NCBI GenBank assembly: GCA_024653325.1
Contig: JANLFX010000032.1
Coordinates: 1-32,582, forward strand
Origin: Anaerolineae bacterium
GTDB taxonomy: Bacteria > Chloroflexota > Anaerolineae > JACIWR01
Reading direction: 5' to 3'
Length of the DNA: 32,582 nucleotides
Shown piece after piece: positions 24,274 to 32,582 of the stretch. The translations under genes were made by a program, and so were the position numbers. Each line of letters starts with the position of its first letter. Position 1 is the stretch's first letter. The notes under the pieces were generated by a model. The model did not search any database. It saw nothing but the letters and a program-made list of their open reading frames with translations, and had not been told where the DNA came from.

Positions 24274-26198
24274 TCCTCGAACGCCAGGGTTACCAGGTCA
24301 GCATAGCCACCGACGGTAAAGAGGGTCTGGTCAAAGCGGCTGAGGAAAAGCCGGATTTGATCATCCTCGATACCATCCTGCCTCGCATGAGCGGCTACGA
24401 GGCGTACCAAAGACTGCGGGTGGACCCCAGGACCGCCGACATTCCGGTGCTCATGCTGCTCACGGATACCGAGACGACGGATACACCGCGCAGGCTAGGA
24501 CTGGACGCCGATGCCTACATCGCCAAGCCATACACCCCACCTCTCCTTCTGGCCGGCGTGGAACAAATCTCCAGGTCTAACGGCAGGCAACCCGAAGACG
24601 CCGACCTGTTTGAAGAGGAAAGGCAACGGTACCATGAGGAGTTACAGAAAGCCAGACGGGAAGCCGAGATGGCCCGGCAGGCTAAAAGTGAATTCCTGGC
24701 CACGATGAGCCATGAACTGCGCACGCCCCTGCATGAGATCCTGGGCATGACCGACCTGGTCCTGAACACCGAGCTGACACCCGAACAGCGCGCCTATTTG
24801 CTCACCACCAAAAACTCGGCTAACGCCCTTCTGGCCATCATCAGCGATATTCTGGAATTCGCCGAAATCGAAAACGGACAGTTGACCCTGGCGGCGGACA
24901 GTTTTGACCTGTGGCTCGCCGTGGAAAAAACAATCCAAATCATGATCCCACACGCCCAGGAGAAGGGCCTGAAATTGTCTTGCCAAATCGCGCCCGGAGT
25001 GCCCCGTGACCTGGTGGGCGACCCGGTGCGCCTGCGACAAGTGCTGACCAGTCTGATAGGCAACGCCATCCGCTTCACCGAACACGGCGAAGTGGCCGTG
25101 GGAGTGGAGGAAATCGTCCCATCCCAGGAAAAGGCCGGGGGCGAGGCGGAACTACACTTCCACGTCCGCGATACCGGCATCGGCATCCCTAAGGACAAAC
25201 AAGACGTTATCTTTGAAACCTTCCGTCAGGCCGACAGTTCCACCACCCGCCAATACGGCAGCATCGGCCTGGGACTGGCCATGGCGAAGAAACTGGTGGA
25301 ACTGATGGGCGGTCGCATCTGGGTGGAAAGCGAGGTCGGACAGGGTAGCACCTTTCATTTTACCGCCAGGTTCCAGCGCCTGGACCAGGCTCTCCACACC
25401 CCGGATACAACCGCTGGAGCCACAGAACCAGAACAGCCGTGGTCATTGCGGATACTGGTCGCCGAGGATAGCCCGACCAATCAATTGATCGCCCAGGCCA
25501 ACCTGAGCAAGGCGGGCCACACAGTACAAATCGTCGAGAACGGGCAGAAAGCCATCGCGGCCTGGGAACAGGGGGACTTCGACCTGATTCTGATGGACAT
25601 CTCCATGCCTCAGATGGACGGCCTGGAGGCGACCCGGATCATCCGCGAGCGGGAAAAACAAACCGGGCGACACATTCCCATCATCGCCATGACCGCTTTC
25701 GCTTTGAAAGAGTACCGGGAAAAGAGCCTGGCCGCCGGCATGGACGCTTATGTCTCCAAACCGGTGAGCGCCGGGGAACTCCATCGGGCCATCGCGCCAT
25801 TCCTGAAAAAGGCAGGACCCGGCGAGCTACCAGAACCTCCCCGGCCAGCGGTTGACCTTCACGAGGCGTTGGAAGTGGTGGATGGAGATGTAGACCTTTT
25901 GGAAGCGGTGACGGAGGTATCCCTGGCAGAATACCCGGAACACATCGCCGCCCTGAAAGAGGCCCTGGCCCGCCAGGACGCCCCGGGCGTGGAAGCCGCG
26001 GCCCATCGGCTGAAAGGGGTGCTGGGCAACCTGGGCGGTTTGACCGCCCGGGACGTGGCCCAGCGCCTGGAGACCATGGCCGAAGAGGGTCGCCTCGATG
26101 GCGGTGAGATTGCTCTGGCAGCATTGGAAGCGGAGATCGAACGAGTGGTGGCTTTCTATTCAGACCCGGCATGGAAGCAAAAAGCAGTGGAAAGCTGA
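24210..26198 (+). CDS. hybrid histidine kinase (REC-HisKA-HATPase-REC-Hpt)
   Basis: A 662-aa cytoplasmic phosphorelay protein. Receiver 1 (1-120) has phospho-acceptor Asp54 in IILDTILP. A coiled linker leads to HisKA with [13 protein letters not shown] (His168), HATPase_c (about 270-390; [22 protein letters not shown]), receiver 2 (about 410-535; Asp463 in [13 protein letters not shown]) and a C-terminal Hpt (about 555-650; His599 in [11 protein letters not shown]). It is a HisKA-type kinase, not CheA: no P5/CheW domain is present. Phosphate could go within the protein from His168 to Asp463 to His599 and then to a free CheY-like protein. The following gene encodes such a receiver. Its start overlaps the Hpt gene. 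Confidence 0.88.
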   Translation: MALEKVLIVEDSPTEALLARLILERQGYQVSIATDGKEGLVKAAEEKPDLIILDTILPRMSGYEAYQRLRVDPRTADIPVLMLLTDTETTDTPRRLGLDADAYIAKPYTPPLLLAGVEQISRSNGRQPEDADLFEEERQRYHEELQKARREAEMARQAKSEFLATMSHELRTPLHEILGMTDLVLNTELTPEQRAYLLTTKNSANALLAIISDILEFAEIENGQLTLAADSFDLWLAVEKTIQIMIPHAQEKGLKLSCQIAPGVPRDLVGDPVRLRQVLTSLIGNAIRFTEHGEVAVGVEEIVPSQEKAGGEAELHFHVRDTGIGIPKDKQDVIFETFRQADSSTTRQYGSIGLGLAMAKKLVELMGGRIWVESEVGQGSTFHFTARFQRLDQALHTPDTTAGATEPEQPWSLRILVAEDSPTNQLIAQANLSKAGHTVQIVENGQKAIAAWEQGDFDLILMDISMPQMDGLEATRIIREREKQTGRHIPIIAMTAFALKEYREKSLAAGMDAYVSKPVSAGELHRAIAPFLKKAGPGELPEPPRPAVDLHEALEVVDGDVDLLEAVTEVSLAEYPEHIAALKEALARQDAPGVEAAAHRLKGVLGNLGGLTARDVAQRLETMAEEGRLDGGEIALAALEAEIERVVAFYSDPAWKQKAVES

Positions 26199-26209
26199 GG
26201 AGTATAAAC

Positions 26210-26641
26210 ATGAGCAGACAGGCGCGCATCCTGGTCGTTGACGATGATAAACCCACGGTGATGATCATCTCCAGTGTCCTGCAGAAACAGGGGTACGAAG
26301 TGCACACCGCCTTCGACGGCAAAGCCGGGCTGGAAAAGGCGCGAGAGCTGAAACCAGACCTCATCATCCTGGACATTATGATGCCCCTGATGGACGGTTA
26401 CCAGGTCTGCCGCCGCCTGCAGAACGATCCAGAGACTGCGCGCATCGCCGTTCTGATGCTCACGGCCAAGGGGGGCATTGACGAGGACGTGGAACGGCAG
26501 TACGAATTTGCCACCCGCGTCAAAGACCGGTTAGCGGGCTTCGATTCCGGAGCAGTGGATTTTCTGACCAAACCGGTCAAAGCCAAAGAAGTGGCCCAAC
26601 GGGTGAAATCGCTGCTTTGGGCCAGCGGATTCCCGGTCTAA
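26210..26641 (+). CDS. CheY-like single-domain response regulator with alpha4-region insertion
   Basis: A 143-aa receiver only: acidic pocket VVDDDK, phospho-acceptor Asp55 in [12 protein letters not shown], Thr in LMLTAKG and Lys in DFLTKPV. Between that Thr and Lys there are 36 residues, against 22 in CheY, so a 14-residue insertion ([20 protein letters not shown] region) lengthens alpha4 or its loop. In CheY this face binds the motor. The other free receiver downstream has an insertion of the same length. Likely a shuttle between the hybrid kinase and the archaellum motor (inference). ATG 26210 has GAGGAG 5 bp upstream. Confidence 0.88.
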   Translation: MSRQARILVVDDDKPTVMIISSVLQKQGYEVHTAFDGKAGLEKARELKPDLIILDIMMPLMDGYQVCRRLQNDPETARIAVLMLTAKGGIDEDVERQYEFATRVKDRLAGFDSGAVDFLTKPVKAKEVAQRVKSLLWASGFPV

Positions 26642-26660
26642 CCATCCCTGTGGAGGAACG

Positions 26661-29624
26661 ATGACCATTTCCGATCCCATTTTGATCGTTGACGATGATC
26701 CGGAGATACACGGCCTGCTACGGGCCTGCCTCAGCCCTTTGGGACATGAGATCGTGGCTACCGATAATGGCCGCCAGGGGTTGGAAATGCTCCAGACCGG
26801 CCAATTCAGCGTGGCCATCCTGGACCTTATGCTCCCCGACCTCAACGGGATGGAGATCCTACGCCGCATCCGGAAAGAGCGACCCGAGATAGAGATAATC
26901 GTGCTCACCGCTTACGCCTCCCTGGAGACAGCCATCGAGGCCATCCGGCTGGGAGCCTACGACTACGTGACCAAACCGTTCTACTCCGACACCATCCGCT
27001 CGGCGGTCAAGAGAGCGGTTGAGAAGCAGCTTCTGGCCCTGGAGCGTCGGCGGGCAGAACAGGCGCTGATCCGCAACCTGGAGGACCGCCTGGGCACCGA
27101 GGAAGCCCTCCGCCAAAGCAACCTGGAACTGGCCCTGCTCCACCGCGCCAGCCAGACCTTCAGTTCGACCCTGGAACTGGACAGGGTGCTGGCCACCATG
27201 CTGGAAGAAGTGCGCCACCTACTGGATGCCGTCCTTTGCTCGGTCTGGCTGATTGACCCGGAGACGAATGAACTGGTCTGCCGCCAGGCCACGGGCCCCC
27301 AACACGAGCTCCTTCACGGCTGGCGGCTGTCACCGGAACAGGGGCTCGCCGGTTGGGTAGCGCAAAACGGGCAGAGCCTCGTCGTGGCCGATGTCCAGGC
27401 CGATGAACGTCACTTCAGCGGCGTGGAAGAGAAAACCGGCTTGCCGCTGCGTTCCCTGCTCAGCGTCCCGCTACGGGCCAAACGGGGCGTGATCGGCGTA
27501 CTACAGGTATCAGATACGAGCATCGGGCGTTTCAAACCCACCGACCTGCGCCTGCTGGAGCCGCTGGCCGCGGCTGCGGCCGTAGCCATTGAGAATGCCC
27601 GGCTGTACGAGCAGGCTCAGCGGGAGATCGCCGAACGCAAGCGCGCCGAAGCAGCGTTACAAGAAGCCAAAAACGCCGCCGAGGCCGCCAGCCAGGCTAA
27701 GAGCGAGTTCCTGGCCCGCATGAGCCACGAGATTCGCACTCCCATACACGGCATCATCGGCATGGCCGACCTGATGCTGGACACCCCGCTGGCCCCGGAA
27801 CAACGCGAATACCTGCAAATACTCAAATCCTCCGCCGACTCGCTGATGACCATCGTCAACGACATCCTGGACTTCGCTAAAATCGAGGCCGGACGGTTGG
27901 AGCTGGAGGAAACCGACTTCGATCTGCGCACCATTATTGAACAGGCCGCAGACATGCTGGCCCTGCGCGCCCAGCGAAAAGGACTGGAACTGGTCTGCCA
28001 TATCCCACCCCAGGTGCCCACGGCGCTGGTGGGTGATCCAGGACGGCTGCGCCAGGTGTTGCTTAACCTGATCGGCAACGCCGTCAAATTCACGGCCCAG
28101 GGCGAGATCGTCGTCCAGGTAGAAACAACCTCTGAAACCGAAGATAACGTGACCCTCCACTTCTCGGTCCGCGACACCGGGATAGGCATCGCCACGGATA
28201 AGCAAGAAATGATCTTTCAGGCTTTCTGCCAGGCCGATGGTTCCACCACCCGCGAGTACGGCGGGACCGGGCTGGGGTTGACCATCTCGCAGCAGTTGGT
28301 GGAACTGATGGGCGGGAGCATCTGGGTAGAAAGCCAGCCGGGAGTGGGCAGCACGTTCCACTTCACCGTGAGATTGAAGAAACAGCCCGACGATGGGCGC
28401 AGCGCCGGCGAGGAATTTAACTGGGCAGGACTACCGGTGCTGGTGATTGACGACAACGCCACCAGCCGCCTGGTATTGCGCGAGACGCTGGCCTATTGGG
28501 GCTGCGCGGTCACCGAAGCGGAGAGCGGCCCGGCGGGATTACAAGAGTTCGAAAGGGCCCTGGAAGCATCACACCCCTTCCATCTGGTATTACTGGATGG
28601 AACGTTGCCGGGCATGGATAGTTTCACCGTGGCTCAGGCAATTCTGAAACACCCCGTCCCGGGGAATTCCATAGCGCTGCTGTTTCCCTCGGACGGTGTG
28701 CAAAGCGACGTGGCCCGCTATCGCCAACTGGGAATCACCACCCACCTGGTCAAGCCGGTGAAAAAAGCCGAGTTGTTTCACATCGTAGCGAACACCGTGG
28801 GCACCGCCTCGCAAGCCAGCGACGAACCTATCCGAAGCCACCCAGCCACCAGCCCGGAATCGGGCCTACGTATTCTGTTAGCCGAGGACAACGTCGCCGC
28901 CCAGTTGATCGGCAAAAAAGCGCTGGAAAAGGCCGGTCACACAGTACAGGTAGCGGGCAACGGCCTGGAAGTCCTCCAGGGGCTGGAAAAAGAAAAATTC
29001 GACGTGGTGCTGATGGACGTGGAAATGCCGCAGATGGACGGCCTCGAGGCCACGCGAGCCATCCGCCAACGGGAAGCAAAATCCGGACACCATATCTTTA
29101 TCCTGGCCATGACCGCCTACGCCTCGAAAGAGGATCGGGCAAGATGCCTGCAGGCAGGCGTTGACAGCTACCTGGCCAAGCCGGTAAGCCCGGACAAATT
29201 GCGCGACGCGCTGGCCCGACTCCTGAACACGGAGCGGGACAGCGACGCTGCTCAACCGGTTGATCTGGAAATGGCTCTGGAGGCGGCCGGGGGCGATTGG
29301 GAACTCCTGCGCGAGGGAGTTGAGTTGTTCATGGCCCACGACTATCCCAGGCATATGGCCGCCCTCGTTCAGGGCATCGAACTGGGAGATGCCCAGGCCG
29401 TCAAAGCGGCCGCGCACGGCATGAAGGGGGCCCTGGCCAGCTTTGGCAGCCGTCCGGCGCGGGACGTGGCCCAGCGCATCGAAACCCTGGGACGAGAAGG
29501 TGACCTGGCCGGGGTTCAGGGCGCACTGGCAGAGCTGGAAACAGAGGTGCAACGGTTCGCGGCCTTCTTCGAGCAACCATACCTGGAAATCTCACTTCCT
29601 CTGGAGAAAAAGCATGAGTGCTAA
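26661..29624 (+). CDS. hybrid histidine kinase (REC-GAF-HisKA-HATPase-REC-REC-Hpt)
   Basis: A 987-aa cytoplasmic phosphorelay kinase. Receiver 1 has Asp55 in [12 protein letters not shown]; a GAF domain (about 165-320) follows. HisKA has [13 protein letters not shown] (His356), and HATPase_c (about 460-575) has [11 protein letters not shown] and [10 protein letters not shown]. Receiver 2 has Asp646 in [12 protein letters not shown], receiver 3 has Asp786 in [12 protein letters not shown], and a C-terminal Hpt has His919 in [11 protein letters not shown]. The kinase core, last receiver and Hpt resemble the hybrid kinase two genes upstream, so the two probably arose by duplication. The GAF may sense a small cytoplasmic ligand. 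Its stop overlaps the next receiver gene by 11 nt, which suggests coupled synthesis of kinase and receiver. Confidence 0.9.
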   Translation: MTISDPILIVDDDPEIHGLLRACLSPLGHEIVATDNGRQGLEMLQTGQFSVAILDLMLPDLNGMEILRRIRKERPEIEIIVLTAYASLETAIEAIRLGAYDYVTKPFYSDTIRSAVKRAVEKQLLALERRRAEQALIRNLEDRLGTEEALRQSNLELALLHRASQTFSSTLELDRVLATMLEEVRHLLDAVLCSVWLIDPETNELVCRQATGPQHELLHGWRLSPEQGLAGWVAQNGQSLVVADVQADERHFSGVEEKTGLPLRSLLSVPLRAKRGVIGVLQVSDTSIGRFKPTDLRLLEPLAAAAAVAIENARLYEQAQREIAERKRAEAALQEAKNAAEAASQAKSEFLARMSHEIRTPIHGIIGMADLMLDTPLAPEQREYLQILKSSADSLMTIVNDILDFAKIEAGRLELEETDFDLRTIIEQAADMLALRAQRKGLELVCHIPPQVPTALVGDPGRLRQVLLNLIGNAVKFTAQGEIVVQVETTSETEDNVTLHFSVRDTGIGIATDKQEMIFQAFCQADGSTTREYGGTGLGLTISQQLVELMGGSIWVESQPGVGSTFHFTVRLKKQPDDGRSAGEEFNWAGLPVLVIDDNATSRLVLRETLAYWGCAVTEAESGPAGLQEFERALEASHPFHLVLLDGTLPGMDSFTVAQAILKHPVPGNSIALLFPSDGVQSDVARYRQLGITTHLVKPVKKAELFHIVANTVGTASQASDEPIRSHPATSPESGLRILLAEDNVAAQLIGKKALEKAGHTVQVAGNGLEVLQGLEKEKFDVVLMDVEMPQMDGLEATRAIRQREAKSGHHIFILAMTAYASKEDRARCLQAGVDSYLAKPVSPDKLRDALARLLNTERDSDAAQPVDLEMALEAAGGDWELLREGVELFMAHDYPRHMAALVQGIELGDAQAVKAAAHGMKGALASFGSRPARDVAQRIETLGREGDLAGVQGALAELETEVQRFAAFFEQPYLEISLPLEKKHEC

Positions 29625-30114
29625 AACGCGCATCCTAGTGGTTGATGACAATCGTTCAGTGGTGCGGCTGATCGAAGCCCTCCTGCAAAAAGAAGGCTTC
29701 GAAGTCCTGACCGCTTTCGATGGCCTGGACGGGCTGCAAAAGGCACGGGAGGAAAAACCCGACCTGATGATCCTGGACATCCTCATGCCCAAAATGGATG
29801 GGTATGAGGTCTGCCGCCTGTTACAGAACGACCCGCATACCGCCGCCATACCGGTGCTCATCCTCACCGTCAAAGGGCAGGTGGATGAGCCGGGTCTGGA
29901 TGACCAGGACGTCGAAGCTCGCATCCAGGAGCAAATGGCCGGATACGAGGCCGGGGCCGTGGACTTCCTGAGCAAGCCCATCAAAGCGAAGACGTTGTTG
30001 GAGCGAGTGCGAACCATGCTCTGGTTCGATCACTTTTCCGTGAAGGATATTTGTGAGGGTAAACCCGAAGCGGCAGTCAGCCCGCTTCCTCTGCCCGGAA
30101 ACCCAGATTACTGA
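29614..30114 (+). CDS. CheY-like single-domain response regulator with alpha4-region insertion (second copy)
   Basis: A 166-aa receiver: VVDDNRS, phospho-acceptor Asp55 in [12 protein letters not shown], Thr in LILTVKG and Lys in DFLSKPI. As in the receiver at 26210, 36 residues separate Thr and Lys (insertion around [19 protein letters not shown]). A 25-residue tail with Pro follows the receiver. The ATG lies inside the end of the kinase gene (ATGAGTGCTAA overlap) with Shine-Dalgarno CTGGAGA upstream. It is the last gene before ArlH and a good candidate for the output to the motor. Confidence 0.88.
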   Translation: MSAKTRILVVDDNRSVVRLIEALLQKEGFEVLTAFDGLDGLQKAREEKPDLMILDILMPKMDGYEVCRLLQNDPHTAAIPVLILTVKGQVDEPGLDDQDVEARIQEQMAGYEAGAVDFLSKPIKAKTLLERVRTMLWFDHFSVKDICEGKPEAAVSPLPLPGNPDY

Positions 30115-30133
30115 AACGTAAGCAGGTGTGCCA

Positions 30134-31201
30134 ATGCCCGCAAACAAGAAAATCTTGCTGGTCGAGAGCGACCCCAAACTGGTAGAACTTATCAGATACC
30201 CTCTCGAAGACGAGGGTTATGCGGTGATGTGGAGCAAAGATGGCCCTGAGGGATTACAGGCCGTCATCAAATTTCAGCCTGACCTGATCCTGGTGGGCTT
30301 CAAGCTGCCGAGCATGAAGGGCAACTCTTTCGCTCGTCGCGTGCGCAAAGACCCGGTGACCAACCACATCCGCATAGTCATGATCGCCGACGAAAGCCAG
30401 TTGGAAAACCTGGAGATCGGCCCCGGCTCGGCTATAGACGATTTCCTCATCCAACCTTTCGGCACCGTGGAGCTGATCACCAAGATCAAGCCCCTGCTGG
30501 TCAGCAGCGACGAGCTGGAGGGATCCATCATCTCCACCGGCAACGGCGAACTGGATGGGAAAATGGGTGGCGGCATCCCGATAAAGTCGCTGACCCTGAT
30601 CGAGGGCGATTCGGGGGCCGGCAAATCCGTGCTCGCCCAGCAGATGATGTATGGCAGTCTGGAAGACGGCTACAAAGTGACCCTGTTCAGCAGTGAAAAC
30701 ACGGTGAAAAGCCTGGTCAAACAAATGCGCAGCCTGAACCTGGACATCATGGACTACCTGCTGCTGGACAAAATCAGGATATTCCCCATCGAAACCTCCC
30801 GTCTGGGCAAAGATGCTCCTCCCACCTTGATCGAGGCCATGAAAAAGGAAAGGAGACGGGATATGATCTTCGTGGATTCCCTCACTTCCTCCATTCCGAG
30901 CTCCTCGGATACAGAAGTACTGGCCTTCTTCGAGGCGTGTAAGCGGCTCTGCGCCGATGGCACCACGGTGGTCATCGTCGTCCACTCGCACGGTCTGACC
31001 AGGGAACTGCTCACCCGCATCCGCTCCCTGTGCGACGCTCACCTCCAGCTCCGCACCGAGGAAGTGGGGAACAAATTGGTCAAGACGCTGGAGGTCACCA
31101 AGGTGAGGGGCGCGGAGCAAAGCACAGGCAACATTGTCAGCTTTGAAGTCGAACCCGGCTGGGGGATGCGCATCATACCTATCAGCAAAGTTCGGGGGTA
31201 A
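30134..31201 (+). CDS. arlH: ArlH (KaiC/RecA-like archaellum ATPase) with N-terminal pseudo-receiver
   Basis: 355 aa. Residues about 130-355 are ArlH: GNGELDGKMGGGIP, Walker A GDSGAGKS (158-165), LFSSENT, Walker B MIFVDSLTS (Asp248), HSHGLTRELLTRIRSL and the final LEVTKVRGAE. ArlH binds ATP and regulates motor assembly with ArlI. Archaeal ArlH is about 230-240 aa; the extra 125 residues here form a receiver fold (KKILLVESD, FQPDLILVGFKLPSMKG, IRIVMIADES, IDDFLIQPFG). The phospho-acceptor Asp is Gly55, the Thr/Ser is Ala85 and the Lys is Gln107, and the acidic pair reads E-S, so it should not be phosphorylated. It may bind the free receivers or the ArlC/D/E-like protein. ATG 30134 is preferred over GTG 30128. 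Confidence 0.88.
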   Translation: MPANKKILLVESDPKLVELIRYPLEDEGYAVMWSKDGPEGLQAVIKFQPDLILVGFKLPSMKGNSFARRVRKDPVTNHIRIVMIADESQLENLEIGPGSAIDDFLIQPFGTVELITKIKPLLVSSDELEGSIISTGNGELDGKMGGGIPIKSLTLIEGDSGAGKSVLAQQMMYGSLEDGYKVTLFSSENTVKSLVKQMRSLNLDIMDYLLLDKIRIFPIETSRLGKDAPPTLIEAMKKERRRDMIFVDSLTSSIPSSSDTEVLAFFEACKRLCADGTTVVIVVHSHGLTRELLTRIRSLCDAHLQLRTEEVGNKLVKTLEVTKVRGAEQSTGNIVSFEVEPGWGMRIIPISKVRG

Positions 31202-31206
31202 GTTCT

Positions 31207-32544
31207 ATGGCTCTGGTAAAACTGCCCTTCCCAATTGAAAACACCGGTGACGGGGTCAATAACGGCCCTGGCAATAACCTCAGTTCCATGCTGCCCAAAA
31301 ACCTGCAGCAGGCCTGTGAGGAATACCCATTTCTGGCCGAGTACCTGCGCTACGTCCCGTTCGACCAGATCGGTGTGCCCGACTATTACCCCAAAGTCAC
31401 CCGCAACCTGAAGGACCTGGAGGAACGCAATCTCATCTACAAGGCCAGCAAGGGGCTTTTTGTGCACATCTACCCGGACCCTTCCGGCGAGCGAGACCTT
31501 TACATCCCGATAGAGCCCCATACCACAGTGAATCTGGATGCCATCATCCCAGAGGTCGAGCTCAAACTTCTGGACTGGACGGAGAAAATCGGTGCCGAAG
31601 AAACGACGGAAGGGAAAAAGCAAAGGCTGCTGGAAGCCATAGACAACATCGTCACCACCAACGGCACGAGTGGGAAAGTCAAAGTGACGCCCCGCGAGTT
31701 GGAAGCCCTCAAGTACGTCATGGTGCGGGACAAGGTCGGCTTTGGGCTTCTGGAGCCATTGCTTCTGGATCCTAACATCGAGGACATAAGCTGCAGTGGC
31801 GTGGGATCCATCTTCATCGAGCACAAGGTCTTCAAAAGCCTGCAAGCAGCTCTCGTCTTCCCTACCGAGGAGGAACTGGACGAGTTCGTCATCTGGCTGG
31901 GCGAGTGGATCAAGCGGCCAGTTACCGTCCGCAACCCCATCGTGGATGCCACGCTCCCCGATGGCTCGCGTATCAATATCGTTTATGGGAGCGACGTATC
32001 CAGGCGGGGCAGCAACTTCACCATTCGTAAATTCGCCGGTACTCCGCCCAGCATCATGAACCTCATCGAATGGGGCACGATGGATTACATGATGGCCGCG
32101 TACCTTTCCTTCATCCTGGAGGCGGGTATGAACGTGTTCGTCGTGGGAGCGACGGCCTCAGGCAAGACCACCACGATGAACGCCATCACCACCTTCATCC
32201 TGCCGGACAAGAAAATCGTGAGCATCGAGGATACGCCGGAACTCCAGGTGCCCCACAAAAACTGGATCCGAGAGGTGACCCGGGGCACGGGAAAAGACCA
32301 GAAAGGCGCCGAAGTGGGCATGTTCGACCTGCTGAAAGCGGCCCTCCGTCAGCGTCCGGATAGAATCATCGTGGGCGAGATCCGTGGTGAAGAAGGGGCC
32401 ATCGCCTTCCAGGCTATGCAGACCGGACACGGTGTGATGTCCACGTTCCACGCCGCGTCCGTGGAGCGACTCATCCAGCGCCTCACCGGCGACCCCATTA
32501 ACATACCAAAGACCGGGATGGTTCAGAACTATAGTTTCCGGTAA
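31207..32544 (+). CDS. arlI: ArlI motor ATPase, apparently truncated at its C-terminus
   Basis: A 445-aa ATPase of the type II secretion superfamily that drives archaellum assembly and rotation. The N-terminal domain (about 1-290) includes YLRYVPFDQIGVPDYYP and LDPNIEDISCSGVG. Walker A is GATASGKTTT (314-323). The Asp box has SIEDTPELQVPHKNW, Walker B RIIVGEIRGEE (about 385-395) and the His box TGHGVMSTFHAASVERLIQR. It ends INIPKTGMVQNYSFR; in archaeal ArlI the matching INVPK stretch is followed by roughly 100 more residues. The likeness breaks off after about 32514, 68 bases before the window end. The gene is therefore broken, or the last bases are an assembly error. ArlJ should follow. Confidence 0.88.
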   Translation: MALVKLPFPIENTGDGVNNGPGNNLSSMLPKNLQQACEEYPFLAEYLRYVPFDQIGVPDYYPKVTRNLKDLEERNLIYKASKGLFVHIYPDPSGERDLYIPIEPHTTVNLDAIIPEVELKLLDWTEKIGAEETTEGKKQRLLEAIDNIVTTNGTSGKVKVTPRELEALKYVMVRDKVGFGLLEPLLLDPNIEDISCSGVGSIFIEHKVFKSLQAALVFPTEEELDEFVIWLGEWIKRPVTVRNPIVDATLPDGSRINIVYGSDVSRRGSNFTIRKFAGTPPSIMNLIEWGTMDYMMAAYLSFILEAGMNVFVVGATASGKTTTMNAITTFILPDKKIVSIEDTPELQVPHKNWIREVTRGTGKDQKGAEVGMFDLLKAALRQRPDRIIVGEIRGEEGAIAFQAMQTGHGVMSTFHAASVERLIQRLTGDPINIPKTGMVQNYSFR

Positions 32545-32582
32545 ATTGATTGGCTCATCCGGCGAATTTGTGGCAGAATATG

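Noticed and set aside
24210-26198. Full CheA in the chemotaxis cluster
   Set aside because: The kinase core is HisKA with SHELRTP at its phospho-acceptor and there is no P5/CheW-like domain; only the separate P1-like protein resembles CheA.
15860-32544. Type IV pilus or Tad secretion locus instead of an archaellum
   Set aside because: ArlH, a KaiC-like ATPase paired with an ArlI-type ATPase, is specific to archaella; no PilB/PilT/PilM or TadA-C genes occur, and two ArlF/G-like proteins are present.
1-32582. CRISPR arrays, tRNA, rRNA, insertion sequences or prophage genes
   Set aside because: No regularly spaced repeats, cloverleaf, rRNA stretches, transposase or phage motifs were seen on either strand.

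Overview
The window looks like a bacterial chromosome segment, most probably from a Chloroflexota (Anaerolineae/Caldilineae-like) organism. This assignment is an inference from gene content: a MalT/SARP-type regulator, a four-GAF NarL-class kinase, an NHLP-clan small protein and a two-CW/CheW protein sit beside an archaellum operon. Sigma70-like promoters, Shine-Dalgarno sites and intrinsic terminators show a bacterial host. No rRNA, tRNA, CRISPR array or insertion sequence was seen.

Left part (1-15340), mostly small independent units. A 1062-aa ATPase/TPR/SARP regulator is followed by a promoter with two 11-bp-spaced direct repeats and a 41-aa membrane peptide. Next come an NHLP-like RiPP precursor candidate and a soluble histidine kinase. 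On the minus strand lies an operon of Phd-type antitoxin, PIN toxin and family 20 beta-hexosaminidase. Then come a PAS/GAFx4 NarL-class kinase with two response regulators. These are followed by a structured leader with competing hairpins ahead of a bacterial PH-domain membrane protein and a Cys-rich small protein, and by a zinc-ribbon/NYN-domain operon. Most units end in clear intrinsic terminators.

Right part (15440-32544), the main interest: a bacterial archaellum and chemotaxis locus, all on the plus strand. The order is archaellin (ArlB), a coiled-coil ArlC/D/E-like protein, ArlG-like and ArlF-like stator proteins, CheW, CheR with TPRs, a two-CW-CheW fusion, a Cache/poly-HAMP MCP, a stand-alone CheA-P1-like Hpt protein, two hybrid kinases alternating with two CheY-like regulators, ArlH and ArlI. 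ArlJ would be expected just past the right edge. The archaellin has a class III signal peptide and is flanked on both sides by structured, terminator-rich RNA, which could make filament mRNA far more abundant than motor mRNA.

The most unusual points are as follows. ArlH carries an N-terminal receiver domain that has lost its phospho-acceptor, Thr and Lys. No full CheA is present; an isolated P1 domain and two hybrid kinases with Hpt tails lie where it would be. The two free CheY-like proteins share a 14-residue insertion in the region of helix alpha4. An ArlC/D/E-type domain, the part that receives chemotaxis signals in archaea, is retained. Together these suggest a rewired path from receptor to archaellum motor. 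Archaella in Chloroflexota have been reported (Litorilinea aerophila, from memory), so the machine is not wholly new, but this wiring may be.
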